Assembly (NCBI GenBank): GCA_027924645.1
Contig: BSBN01000254.1
Span: 11,612,001 to 11,676,000 of the forward strand
DNA from: Cunninghamia lanceolata
Lineage: Eukaryota; Streptophyta; Pinopsida; Cupressales; Cupressaceae
Direction of reading: 5' to 3'
DNA length: 64,000 nt
The notes beneath the pieces were generated by a model. It was not told where the DNA came from. It ran no database searches and was given only the letters and a program-made list of their open reading frames with translations. Both the position numbers and the translations under genes were made by a program. Each line of letters starts with the position of its first letter. The stretch's first letter is position 1. This document shows positions 1 through 11,071 of this stretch, in pieces.

Positions 1-777
1 CAAACAATGAAAATATCCTCATTTGCAAATGAGAAAGTCAAAGAGAAACTACTGAAATCTCACATGGAAGACTGTGAGCTTATGGAGGTAGCATCTGGAG
101 TGCTGGAAAAGATCATGCCATCTTTTCAGAAGGATCCCACAGCCTCCTCTTCCGGTAATCTCAAAACCTTAGTCAGCAGTGTTAGTACACATTTTGAATC
201 TCTAGAAAAATCAGCTGAAGAAAAGGTCCAGAAGGAGTTTTTGGATAAAAGGTTCTCCGAGGTTCAGGGTTTGATCATTAATGATAGGAGAAACATGAAC
301 ATTGGGATAAAGAGCTTAGAAAATGCTCTTAAGGATGGCGGTGAAATATACAAATTTTGTATCTCCTGGTCCAAGGTAACAGTGGACATTGAGAAGAAAA
401 TAAAAGAGCAAGAGGACACACTACTAAGCTTGTCTCAAAGTTTTGATCCTCTTTCTTCCTCTATAACAAATCAAGAATGTCAGACTATTGCAGTCTTGAG
501 TGAAATCAAGAAATTGGAGAAGGAAAGGAAAAATAGAATAAGCAGGTTGAGTGAGCTCAGGGGGTTAATTGTCCCTAAGCTAGAGGCCATGCATGAGGCC
601 ATAGCAGAAGCTCAAATCACAGCCCAGACAAGTGATCCGAAAGATCTAAAAAGGACAGATGCATTTGCATTTTTGTTGAGTGGTCACATTTCAATTTTGG
701 ATAGAATGAAGCAAAGTTGGGCTATAGAACTGATCCAACTGAAGACATCTTTTGCAGACATTCTTCAGTTTATGTGA
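1..777 (+). CDS. ORF2 C-terminal part of A-family element, function unknown
   Basis: An open frame enters from the left edge; the first ATG at 7 is internal, because B reads through the equivalent position. It matches the C-terminal 256 residues of B ORF2 with no gaps; by eye about 46 of 256 residues differ, so roughly 82% identity. The product is charged, rich in Lys, Glu and Ser, and has several heptad-like helical stretches suggesting coiled coils (roughly residues 60-80, 120-145 and 160-200). I see no catalytic motif, zinc site, signal peptide or membrane segment. It ends with TGA at 775-777, about 230 bases before the LTR. The uninterrupted frame in two separate insertions argues that the protein was recently useful to the element. 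Function is not recognised. Confidence 0.8.
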   Translation, partial: QTMKISSFANEKVKEKLLKSHMEDCELMEVASGVLEKIMPSFQKDPTASSSGNLKTLVSSVSTHFESLEKSAEEKVQKEFLDKRFSEVQGLIINDRRNMNIGIKSLENALKDGGEIYKFCISWSKVTVDIEKKIKEQEDTLLSLSQSFDPLSSSITNQECQTIAVLSEIKKLEKERKNRISRLSELRGLIVPKLEAMHEAIAEAQITAQTSDPKDLKRTDAFAFLLSGHISILDRMKQSWAIELIQLKTSFADILQFM

Positions 778-837
778 GTATGTAAATATGCGGCTATGTA
801 TAGAAAATTTTTGAAAATTTTGGTGTGCGGACCCTAC

Positions 838-1009
838 CCTTTGCCATTGATGTCAAAGGGGGAGTGAGGAGCAGTGAAAAATGAGGAATCCAACTAAGGG
901 GGAGTTCCAGAAATTGTATATAAAGATAGAGCATCAGCCAAGGGGGAGCATAGTGTAAACACTTAGTCATTTTTCACTAAGTGTTGCCATCAATGCCAAT
1001 GGGGGAGAT
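838..1009 (+). promoter_or_regulatory. Repeated polypurine tracts before the 3' LTR of A
   Basis: Four G-rich purine tracts occur between the ORF2 stop and the LTR: AAAGGGGGAGTGAGGAG near 856, AAGGGGGAG near 897 and near 941, and GGGGGAGAT ending at 1009, directly against the LTR. The last is in the right place to prime plus-strand DNA synthesis. The upstream copies are extra. The same multi-tract layout occurs in B and in the copia element. Confidence 0.7.
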
Positions 1010-2099
1010 TGTTGGCAAGAGACACTATATGGATTCATGGTTGTTGTCATTGATGGAAACAAAGGTCATCCCACATATCCACAAGTCATTGTGTGTCTCT
1101 ACCGGAAGTCAGAATGAAGATTGTTGTGGTCCGGTGAACAAGAACAGAGCATGTGGCAAGGTCCAACAGATTGGTCCGGATCTCTCAGAGGAAGTGTCTT
1201 GTTGTAGTACGGATTTGGGGAAGTCAAGAGGACTACCTTGAGTAGTATATTCCAAGGATTTAGCCTCCAGTGATGAACACAGAAAAAGATATGAATAGTT
1301 GAGTACCAGATTCCTGAGAGACAGTGAGAACAGAGGAAGAACTGACTGACAGCGTATTAGACTATTTTCTGGATGTGTTACTGTTGATGGTAAAGGTTGT
1401 GAAGGCATGAATCATGTTTGGCCGACATGATGAATGACATCTACAAGTATATGCTTGATCTGCATTACTTGATATGCAAGGATTCAGCCGACAGAATAGA
1501 GTTTGTGAGAAGATAGATTATTCCGGGTGCCGACTAGAAAGATAATGAAATCACTAGTGCGGATATATATAGAGGATGGATTTAGTTGTGAAGATTGTAA
1601 TTGTGTGATGGTGTATGCGAATAAGTGCAGAATAGAGCAGAAGTAGTAAGAAAGATCCGGTATGTTAAAGGATAGCAGAATAAAGAACAAAGGAAAGATG
1701 AAGTGCAGCAGATCAGTGTACTGAGCCTAACCGGAACTAAACTCCATCATATGTAGATGCTTCCAATCAGTTCAAGACTGTGATTCTTATCACTTTGTAG
1801 ACAGTGTGTCTCCTTGTAGGCAGTGGGCCTCTTTGTGAGCAGTGTGCTCGGGCAGTGAGCCCTAATTGGCAAGTGCCATTTTGTAATTCCTTATTCTTTT
1901 AATAGAGAATAATCTTTGGGTTAATCACCCTGTGGTTTTCTCCCTTAACCGGGTTTCCACGTCAAAAATACTGTGTCATGTGTTTCTTATTTCATGGTAA
2001 TGTTTGTTTATTTGATTCAATGCTACTTTGATTAATAAGAAAGTTCAAAAGAAGAAATAATTAGGATAACTGATTCACCCCCCCTCTCAGTTATCAACA
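1010..2099 (+). repeat. 3' LTR of element A
   Basis: The LTR runs from TGTTGGCAAGAG to CAGTTATCAACA (TG...CA) and is homologous over its length to the B LTRs on the other strand. A TATATATAGAGG box near 1564 is the likely promoter. The part from about 1785 on (AGACAGTGTGTCTCC, then short GCAGTG repeats, then the TTAATCACCC and AACCGGG blocks) is shared with the copia LTRs at 15985 and 29208; the upstream part is not. A run of C (G on the other strand) lies just before the end. Confidence 0.88.
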
Positions 2100-2118
2100 T
2101 TCCTCACCAAGATATTCA

Positions 2119-2538
2119 ATGCTAGTGAATGGGTCACTATGTGGTTTCTTCAATGCAAGGAATGGACTTCACCAAGGGGACCTGATTTCACCATTCCTCT
2201 TTGTGATAATGACTGAAGCAATGGGGATACACTTTAGAAAAATCAAGCGGGCAGGACTATGGAAAGGAGTGAAGGTGGTTGAAGGTCTAGAACCAATTAC
2301 TCATTCACAATTTGTGGATGACATGATTCTACATGGGGAAGCCTCAGAGAGAGAAGAAAGCACCAAAAAAGAAGCATTGGAGACTTATGTTGGAATATCA
2401 GGACAAGCTCTCAATAAGGATAAATCAGAAATTTTCTTCTTTCACACAAAAAATGGGATCCTCAAGAAGATATCAAATTTCCTAGGGTTCAAAGTGGCGT
2501 CTCTTCCCACTAAATATCTAGGAGTCCCCCTCTTCTAA
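2119..2538 (+). pseudogene. LINE reverse transcriptase fragment
   Basis: A 139-residue frame matches the central palm of plant non-LTR reverse transcriptases. It has the HQGDLISPFLFVIM block (block 4), the catalytic-site version FVDDMIL (usually FADD), and the downstream KTKSE-like region followed by KYLGVPLF, a hallmark of plant L1 RT. The enzyme would copy LINE RNA by target-primed reverse transcription. The frame ends at TAA after PLF, where intact relatives continue, so this is a fragment. RT sequence continues in broken frames to about 2900. Confidence 0.88.
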
Positions 2539-3974
2539 GGCATGGGTAGATTAGACCATTGGCAAGACATGATAGAAAGGTTTAGAGCAAAGGCAGAAGC
2601 TTGGAGATCAAAGTGGCTCTCACTGGTAGGAAGGATCCTTATTATCAAATCGGTCCTCTTTGTAGTGCCAATCTATATATCTCATGCTTTAGTATGAAAA
2701 ACAAATAAATCAATGAGACAGAGGGCTTTCTTTCTCAAGAAATTCTTATGGGAGTGGGCTAAGGAGGATAAACGAGTTCCACTAATTAACTGGAATACTA
2801 TGTTCCAAAACAAGTTGGAAGGGGGAATGGGAATTAGGAAATTGGAGATGCAAAACTAAGCCTTGGGAGTGAAGCTCAGTTGGTGTGTGTATAGAAATCT
2901 GAATAGACAATGGTGCAAAATAGTTTGGAAAAAATACCTAGATAATGGGGATCCAAACAGGATTTTAACATTAGTGAACTCTAATGGCCGATCAACAATC
3001 TAGAAATTCTTCTGGAAAAATAGAGAGATAATTACTAACCATCTTACTTGGAAAGTAGGGAATGGTCAAAAAGTAGATTTTTGGTACGATTTATGGAATG
3101 GGCATGAAGCTTTAGTGAAGACTTTTGAGGCCAAGGAGTGGATGGAGGGAGTGAGAAGCAGGATTGGTAAGGAAGTGGTCAACTATCTAGACATGACAAA
3201 AGTAGATGTTTCTAGCAAGTTTGAATGACTACATTGGGAACTTTGAGGCATACCCTAATCAGATGAAGTACTCCTATCAGAGTTATTATAACCAAGGAAA
3301 ATACTAAAATCATTTCAAGAAGATGAAATAATTTGGTTAGGTTCTACATCTGACAAGCATTCAATCAAGCTAGGATATAAAATCTAGGAATCTTTAGGAG
3401 AGAGTAGGGATTGGCTGATAAAACTATGCTAGAAGGCAGGGATCTTACCTAAGGCGGAGGCCCTCTTGTGGATAGCTCTCCATAAAAGGATGCTAATAGG
3501 AGATAGATTCCTTCGATAGGATTCCAGTGGCCAAGCATATGCCCACTTTATACAAGAGATGAGGAAACAGCTAATCACCTTTTACTAAACTATCAATTTG
3601 CCTCCAATTGCTAGGATTGGCTCCTCCAATCATTAGGACCTGGTTAATGCCACAAAAAAATGACCTACTAGATTTCTTATAGAGTTGGCTGATAGAAAAG
3701 AAAAACTATGTATGGACTAAACCATGGTTGGCGGTCCCTTCAATGGTGGTATGCTAGTTGTGGAAGGAAAGGAACAAAAGAGTGCTCCAAGAATCTAGTC
3801 TACCAACGGAAGAGGTTAGAAAAAATGTTGAGTTGGGAATCTGTGAGATAGTAAATGCAAAATAAGAGAGATCAAAGTGTACAAAATTCACCTACTGGGA
3901 CAATGATCTACATAGGAAATGGAATCAACTTAAACCTCCTAGTTTTGATCCCCTTCAGGCAATAGATAGGAAGA
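2539..3974 (+). pseudogene. LINE RT thumb and zinc-binding region, heavily broken
   Basis: No long frame survives. Short translated blocks still read as plant L1: SKWLSLVGR at about 2610-2640, the FLWEW stretch near 2740, GGMGIRKLE near 2825, and the region downstream of RT. Several in-frame TAG, TAA and TGA codons and shifts show it is not functional. Confidence 0.65.
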
Positions 3975-4499
3975 AAGATGTTAGATGGGTTCCCCCCTCT
4001 GGAGGACATTTTGAGTTGAATGTAGATGGTGCCTCAAAAAGTAATCTGGGCACTGTTCAGATAGGATTCATAATAGAAATGAGAGTGGAGAATGTGTATA
4101 TGCACTAGCAAAGAGTGGTGGAGTGACCACCAATAACGAGGCAGAAATGGAGGCATTAGCATGGGGAATTAATATATGTATAGATAAAGGAATAAGAGAC
4201 CTGTAGACATTGAATGAAACTCCATGATTTGTATTAATGTGGTAAGGAAAATGACTACACAAAGTTAGAAATTGCAAAGTTGGTTAGACAGAATTAAAGG
4301 ATGCTTGGCAGAATTAGGAAACTTATCTATTAGACACATCTATTGGGAAGCCAATACGGTGGCTAATTACTTGGCTAAGCTTGGATTAGACCTTCTGCCT
4401 TTGGATATGAAGGAGTACGAAACTGACTCAATCCCACTAGGATTGCTCAAATGCTTGAAGAAGGATAGTCAAGAATCTACCAACCATGCAGTTGGATGA
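3975..4499 (+). pseudogene. LINE C-terminal RNase H domain, degenerate
   Basis: Translation across shifted frames gives the order expected of the RNase H carried by plant L1 elements: FELNVDGAS (first catalytic Asp) near 4015, TNNEAEMEALAWG (catalytic Glu) near 4130-4165, and IRHIYWEANTVANYLA near 4340-4380 for the last conserved acidic/His region. The final open stretch, 4272-4499, is clean, but the upstream parts carry stops and a frameshift near 4070-4210. The domain would remove RNA from the RNA-DNA hybrid in the intact element. Confidence 0.78.
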
Positions 4500-4788
4500 T
4501 ACTCGAAGGCAAAGGGAAGACAAAAAATCTATCTTTTGGATTTGATGGAGGGAGTCAAGGATTAAATGAGCTTGATGGAGGTAGACTAGTAGGTCACAAG
4601 AGTACTTATTTGCTCAAACATAAAACAAGATGCAGAAATGGTCTAACCTAATCTGCTCATTTGAAGTATTGGGATTGATAGGATACAACTAACCTACCTC
4701 CAGTCTTCTTTAAGACAAGAGCTAGCTGGTGAGGAGTTCACTCTTGACCCAGAGCGAAGGATAACTAGTAGTAGAGAAACTAGCATTC

Positions 4789-5085
4789 ATGGAACAACAT
4801 TTTGGAGTTGCTTGCAAATGCAAGGAGGAGGAATCTTGTGAGGAAGAAATGGCCTATTTGTTAAGAAAGGCCTCAAATAAGGAGAGAGAAGCAGTGAAGA
4901 AAGTTGTGGTGGCCAAGTTCTGGGTAGGACGACACTCACATGATAGCCAAGATCAGGAACGCTTCTTCCAGAACTACGTACAGGTTGTGGGGGAAAGGCT
5001 TTGGGGTGTCAGACAGAAAGTTCGTTTGGGTAGAGATGATGGAATCAGTTATGGCAGCCATGGATGTAGTGGTAGTGTAGTTTGA
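4789..5085 (+). pseudogene. Small downstream LINE frame, unknown, shared with the second LINE
   Basis: A 98-residue frame follows the RNase H region by about 290 bases. It contains an HFGVACKCKEEE start, a GRHSHDSQDQERFFQNY middle and a GRDDGISYGS end. The frame at 55394-55110 on the minus strand, in the other LINE, has the same order: HFGVRYDYVEE, GSHTHDGVLLDRFYIILAQ, KDEIRDGI. No known domain is recognised; a conserved C-terminal extension or third frame of this LINE family is the simplest reading. A continuation is visible at about 5170-5298 in broken form. Confidence 0.5.
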
Positions 5086-5405
5086 ACAAGGCTTTGCTCT
5101 TGGCATCTTCAATTTGAATGAAGAGAAGAAGAAGGTGAAACTCCACAAATCATAGGCTCTCTAAAGAAGGGTGTTGAGAAAGAATACAACATTGGAGAGT
5201 TTATGATATTTCTGAAGGCCAACGTTGGGCTACTTGAGCAAGATGTAATAGTTAAATTGGTGGAAATCACTGAAGGCATTGGGTATGTATACCATTAATT
5301 GTAGTGTTTCAGCTTCTCTATGTAATCCTTTTTATCTATATTTTAATATAGGGAGCCACCCCCATTTTTGGTAGTGCTTACCAAAAAAAAAAGATTATTA
5401 GTTAT

Positions 5406-6574
5406 TGTAAAGAGTAAAATTTGGATGTTGAGTTTTTGAGTTGCAATGTTCTATCCTACCATAGGTCACTATGAGATATACGGAAACTTGGATTTTTATG
5501 ATTTTATTGCCAATTATCTTCTTTTATGCTCAATGATACCTTAAAACTCTAATTATGCAAATACGATAGTAAATGGATGAATAACAGAAAATGTTGCTAC
5601 AGAAAATTGTAAAATAACAAATAACTATGCACCTATTTTTAGGGTATGGAAGTGGAAAAGTCATGGACTAAAGAGTGGGTGTCCAAGTCCAGTACCCTAC
5701 TTTTTGTCAGGATCTACAACCTATTCTTGTTGTACTAAAAATTTTCCCGTTGTAGACCTTTGAGGATTGATGAGCAGGCGCCCTAGTCCAGGGAGCTATT
5801 TCTTTATTTGATCTACAATTTTGACACTCTATTGTACCCTCCTGCAACTTCACTTTGTCTACAACTCCAACCTATAACCTGCAATCATGAAAACTTTGGG
5901 AGGGGGTTGTGGTGTTTAGAGGCTTGCCTCAGTCAAGCCCTGAAGAGACATTCAAGCCTTCCAAACACTGTTTTTAGATAGAGAGTGTGTGCCCTTGGGA
6001 GGTAGAGGAAAAAACCAAATGATAAATACTTACAAACATAAATGTTATGACCTTGTAGTGAAGATCTCATGGAGGAAGAAGCTCTTCATGCCATGAGGAA
6101 ATGATTGCTCAAATCTGCAAACACAAACACATAGACAACACAAATCTACTCTTGCAACACAATGAAATCCTTAAATCACCTTTAGGATGCATAAAGTTTG
6201 CAATAACCATCTAGTTTACAAATGAATGCCTATACATGCTTTTATATGCAACTACAAACACTCCTGCCAAGAATCTTGTTATTCAAACTTACCGTGTTGG
6301 CATTGGACCCAAATAATGGTCACAAGCTGACACCTGAAAATTGGGATTGACCCAAAATAGGGCAGGACTAGGGTGCGGGTGCCCAAGTCCTCCTCCCCTA
6401 TTTTGGCATGGGTTATCTCAAGTAGTCCCCCTAAGTCCTATTTGTCAAGACGCTTAGGGGTTTTCTCATCGGGATGTTAAAATATGATGTAATATGTCCT
6501 AAATGCACACTAAGGACCTGGGAGCTAAACCTTTTGAGGGAAAAGCCCCCAAGGGGACATTTTTTAACATTACA
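5406..6574 (-). repeat. LTR-like repeat of element C, left copy
   Basis: It aligns with 43810-45046. Compared with that copy it lacks about 55 bases near its start, after GTTGAGTTTTT. It contains several variants of a GGACTA...GGGTGCCCAAGTCC motif (about 5665, 5770 and 6370) with partial dyad symmetry. Short frames in it are not conserved as protein. Confidence 0.6.
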
Positions 6575-6938
6575 TTTAACCCCCACGTTAATGTATGTAT
6601 AAACACAAAGCCAATAGATGCATTAATGTATGGTCAACAAACACAATAAATACGCTAAGCATAGAGAAGACACGCCACATACATTGAAGCAAATGATAGG
6701 CTTGCAAAACATGGAGAGACAGTTACAGTCACACAAAACATGGAGAATACATTGAATGCAAAGAAAACACATTAATGCATAGAAGATAGGAATGATTTCT
6801 TTTCTTTTTCTCGTATATATGAAATGTAGATGCATGTATAGGAAAGTAAACAAACCTCCCATAATGTAGGATGTACTCATCGCACAAGTCTTTAAATTGC
6901 ATATGGGGCAACAAACATGCAGGAGACTCAAAACCTCC
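6575..6938 (-). other. Element C internal sequence, left of the gypsy insertion
   Basis: About 360 bases without a supportable gene. The block at about 6855-6920 (CCTCCCATAATGTAGGATG onward) is nearly repeated just right of the gypsy element at 35533-35595 and partly again near 35950, so the gypsy inserted into locally repetitive DNA. Confidence 0.5.
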
Positions 6939-9900
6939 TGTTGATGATTGTTTTGATGAGATCATAACAATTAGTTAAAATTCACATAAAATGAACCAAA
7001 ACTGACTTGAAAGATATGAAGGAATCAGTTAAGATTCGCTTAATCCCAAGTTTAATATGGTTAGGTCTTGACCTATTGGGCAAATTCAGTTGCTCGATGT
7101 GAAGCTGTAATGTTCAAGGGGCCTTACGTAGTTTAGGGTTTCTTGTTGATTTACTGGACTTAAACTATGCAAAAAGATCATAAATATCAGCAAGTTGTTC
7201 ATTCCTTTTGCATAAAAAAATGTTGCTGTACTGCAAAGCTTTAAATAGTTTTCTTGAATTATTGCAGCTTTCTCCTCTTTTATATTATGAAAACTGTCTA
7301 CTTTCAACTTATGCATGTTTCTTTCAAAGATGAGACAATTTCCTTTAAATTTCTATGTTTTCAGCTAAGTATTTTCAGATGGGTTGGGAAAAGTTAGAAA
7401 GATCTAATCTAGACTTCATTCATTCTACCAAAGGATCTAATTGTTCTATTATACACTTTATAAATCATATAGTAACTTGATCAAATCCACAGACAAAAAC
7501 CTTAAATGTAAGTTCTGAGCATTTTCACAAAATTACACTTAAGATTGCAAGCTCTAAGAGAAAATGTTTCAAACACAATGAAGAGCAAGAAAACACTCAG
7601 AAGATAGATGTAGAATTCTAGATTCAATTGTATTAGAAATAGATAGTCATATAAGATTTATAATGTCTGAATGACTCTTAGCTTCAATGATCAAACTACA
7701 ACAAACTTACAAGCTTTATAGATACAGTAAGGAAGCTAGATGTTCCACGGATTCCTTATTATAGACACAGGTGACCTCCTTCTTCTATTCCTAAACTAAA
7801 AGGTTCCTCTATTCTAAATGTTATGCTTTTACAAATCTTTGCTGCTACAAATCTCTATGTAGCCCCTGTGTAAAGTTTTACAATGTAGAGAGGCACAATA
7901 TATAGACTTTGATTGTCCTCAATATAGCTCAAAACCTTAGTTTAAACCCTGGTTCAAACCCCTAGTTACAACAATAAATGCTGGAGAACAAGTCTCCCAA
8001 AATATCTCTAAGCATACATCTAATCTGGGTGAAATATATCATTCTGGAAACCCTAGCAGCTCAATAATAACTTATGTGGTCTGCTGCAATAATGTCTTTA
8101 GCTACATTTTGTCCTCATCAATGAAGACCCTTGACTTCCTCGCCCTTCATCCTTATCTTCCTTTTCTCCTAAGATCAAATTTCCTCCTCCGTGATGTCAC
8201 CGCCACTAAGTTTCAGCTCCCTCCTGAATTACAAACCTACAAAAATGGATAAGCAATAAGTATCATCATTTAATAAACCTGCAGGAAGAAAAACAACTGC
8301 CAAATCTAGTCAGACTATGTGAACGCATCAATCGGGCCCTAAATCCATGAAAATCACGTCCAAAAATGCATATACAACGCTTAGAAAAGTTGGGTCAACT
8401 ATTGTTGACCAATAAATATGCATTCGAGCCTCAAAATGCTTCAAAAACCTATCACCTCTACCCTCTCACCCTTTTCCTATTTATATCCATGTATATTTAT
8501 ATACATGCTGGGCGTGATACATTGGTTCACTTGGATTTCAATCTTTTCAATTCTGCGACCTGCATATCACAATGCATATTGGTTTGTATATCGCAACATA
8601 CAAACACATAATATACAAGCACTTAACTCCAATTTATAACCTTTTCAATTCCACCCAATGTATAAATGCATGTGTTTTCTAGATATTCAATTCATGCGTG
8701 ATACAAGCATTTAATCGTATCTTAGACTTGTTTGGGTTCCAGCTTGTATAAATTGTTGCATATCGGCTTTGTATGTCGAAATGTACAAGCCGAAACTATA
8801 CAATGATTTAACACTATTAAACAATCACTTCGGATCCACGTTGTATAATGTCTTTGTATATCCTCAATATACAAAGCACAAAATATGCAAGGATTTTACT
8901 ATGCCCAATAAATTTTTGGGTCCGCTACATGTACATAACACTTGTATCTCGCCAATATACAAGCCAAAAATATACAAGGACTTAAGCTGTTTTAATAGAC
9001 CTTTCAGGTCCGGCGCTTGTATATTACAAGCCTTGTATCCTTTAACTTGCATGTTTTGCTTGTATGTAAAAACATACAAGCACCAAATATACAACCATTT
9101 AACTATGTTTAATAACCCCCTCAATTCCGCCATTGCATATTCGCATTGTATATAATTCTAACATACAAGCCCGCGGATATACAACGAATTAACCGTGCTT
9201 CATAAGATTTGAATTCCGTGCGATGTACATTGCCAATGTATATTTTACCTTGTATGTCCAAATATACAAGCACCAAATGTACATCAATTTAACAATTTTT
9301 AATGACCTTTTCAGGTCTGCTATGTATGAAGTGCCTTGTATATTTTACCTGTCAAACATACAAACGTGAGATACAAAGCAGATTTAAAACATCAATTTAT
9401 TTTAACCTAAAACCACTTCAGGTCCATCTTGTATGTATATATAAACATTTATTAAAATGCATACAAGGAAAAAGACATATGATCGGCCTTGTATATGAAA
9501 GCGATATACAAATGGCAATGTATGTAACATAAATAACGACTCAACATGGAAACAAATAATGTATATGCAACCCGATTGCAAATGCGACTAAGTATGAAAT
9601 GACCTTGCATATACAAATGACCTTGTATATGAACAGTGATATACAAAGGGCGCAGCATACAAGTGAACTTGCATACAAAGGACCTTGTATATGCAACCCG
9701 ATATACAAATAGGCTTGTATATACAAACAATAAACCCCTTTCATGTACATTTTACCAAAATGATCATAACTTGCAAAATATGGCAAATTTTAAGATGGTT
9801 CAAAAAGAAACCCTAGCTCATTTTCATAAGGAATCCAACCATATTATGAACTGGTACTGAAAATGCATTTTTTCTCTATTTGTGATGAAGTTTGCAATTT

Positions 9901-10022
9901 TAACTCTCTTTTTCCCTTTACCACCAAGCAAAACAACACACACAAAAGCAAAAGCAACAGCCACAGTAGGGGTCCTCATTTTTCTAAGGAGTAAAATGGG
10001 GTGTGTTGTGAACATCACAACA
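6939..10022 (-). repeat. 3' LTR of the gypsy element
   Basis: 3084 bases, aligned end to end with 32450-35532. The plus strand reads TGTTGATGATTG at the left and CACAACA at the right, so the ends are TG...CA. It contains the TATACAAG-type array (about 8380-9740). A TATATATTG box on the minus strand near 7900 is a possible promoter. The short frames inside are by-products of the array. Confidence 0.88.
8380..9740. repeat. Degenerate tandem array with TATACAAG / CTTGTATA motifs
   Basis: A unit of about 86-117 bases recurs with the order: CTTGTATGT, a few bases, ACATACAAGC or ATATACAAG, a TTTAAC...TTTAATA block, and TTTCAGGTCC. The GGTCC/ATTCC landmark falls at about 8832, 8918, 9006, 9123, 9212, 9313 and 9420. 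CTTGTAT and ATACAAG face each other, forming imperfect dyads. The right-hand part, 9450-9740, has the motifs without the full unit. The partner LTR holds the same array. Confidence 0.75.
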
Positions 10023-11071
10023 ACTAGCAACCAAACAAAATAATTAAATTCAAATCATTTAAGAAACTAAATGAAATAAATCTATAACTTCCAACTATCC
10101 TTCCTGCAAATTATTATCCAACTTGAGACCTAAAGTGTTCAGTAAGGGTGCATGAATTTTTATTTTTAGTTTAAGTATGTGCATGTGATTAATTATCCTC
10201 ATCTTGAAGATATATTGAACAAACCAGTGACTAACATTAGCCTACGTAGTTGAGGATATTCCCTCATAGCCAACCGGATAGAGCCTTGCTGCCAGTGAGC
10301 GTCTATAGCCCCGGCAAGGTTATCGTTACAATTCTCCTAAGTAGTGCCCCACTGCCTGCAAGCGTCCATAGCCCCGGTAGAGTTACTTAGACGGCTTAAT
10401 TTGAATTTTTAGTATAATCCACTTTATTATATTTTTATACTTTATTGATTTTGATGCTTGATAGAAATTTCACAAGATATAGCAATTTGTAACTTTATGA
10501 TGCAAGGAGTGAGCACTTGCTGAAATTAAGCTGAGAATTGTAATGGTAGCAAGGGTGACCTCAGATTTTTCACCTAATATCTACACTGGTAGGTTCAACA
10601 AACCCAAATATTTTATGTGTGTCATCGTGAGAAATTTCCTTTGAATTCTCAATCACTATTATTGAATACAAAACTTCATAAGCTAAACAACTCTATACAT
10701 TCATGACAGTGACAACAAGTTATGCATAAATTGTAAATGGTTAACCTAAATATTTTGACTTTTATACTATTTTGAATGGTTGTTAGCTTGCTCCTTTAAT
10801 ACTCTAAAGTAAAACAAAGATCCCTGTTGAGGAGAAAACAACAAACCAAACAACAGACTGTACAAACAAAACAAAACAAAGCAAAAGAAAGCTGTACAAA
10901 CAACAAAATAGAAACAAAAACGGCCAAAATAGGAAGAAACAAAAAAAACAAAACTATACAAACAACTAATCTACAAAAGAAAACAACAAAAGAAAACAGA
11001 AAACAAAGCATAGAAAATTGTACACTACCCACACTATATTACACAAAAATGGACTGCCCTTTACCTCAAGC
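10023..11071 (-). other. Gypsy 3' untranslated region
   Basis: Lies between the end of integrase and the 3' LTR. No gene is supported. 10800-11030 is T/G-rich on the minus strand (A/C-rich on plus) and low in complexity. At about 10290-10375 two copies of an AGCGTCYATAGCCCCGG block occur about 60 bases apart. A polypurine tract expected next to 10022 is not seen. Confidence 0.5.

Larger units (their letters stand above)
1..2099 (+). mobile_element. Non-autonomous LTR retrotransposon A, 3' part (same family as B)
   Basis: Seen: the end of a long open frame, a stretch with several AAGGGGGAG-type tracts, then a 1090-base LTR starting TGTTGGCAAGAG and ending TTATCAACA. The same order, in reverse, forms the left part of element B (18269-19591). 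The 5' LTR and ORF1 lie beyond the left edge. The element sits inside a LINE, because LINE reverse transcriptase sequence begins directly after 2099. The target duplication cannot be tested because the other end is missing. Confidence 0.88.
2100..5391 (+). mobile_element. L1-type LINE, 5' incomplete and degenerate
   Basis: Reverse transcriptase sequence starts abruptly after element A, followed by a decayed zinc-binding/RNase H region, a further small open frame, and a 3' tail ending in ten A residues (about 5382-5391). Many stops and shifts interrupt the coding sequence between 2538 and 4270. The endonuclease and the RT N-terminus are missing, because they lie left of element A or were lost. 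The tail motif before the poly(A) resembles that of the minus-strand LINE at 54809. Confidence 0.85.

Noticed and set aside
1109..1408. Frames of about 85-120 residues in the A/B LTRs (also 18903-19259, 19127-19387, 25265-25573, 25410-25775)
   Set aside because: They lie within LTR U3, change frame or end between copies, and follow DNA homology of the LTR, not coding constraint.
8760..9430. CRISPR-like array
   Set aside because: Units are degenerate, spacing is irregular, spacers are homologous to each other, and the context is a plant LTR.
8360..9860. Many overlapping small frames (both strands) with Tyr/Cys/Ile-rich, membrane-like sequence; equivalent frames in 33858-35364
   Set aside because: They are translations of the TATACAAG-type LTR array. 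They appear on both strands and in both LTRs and show no protein-level conservation apart from the repeat.
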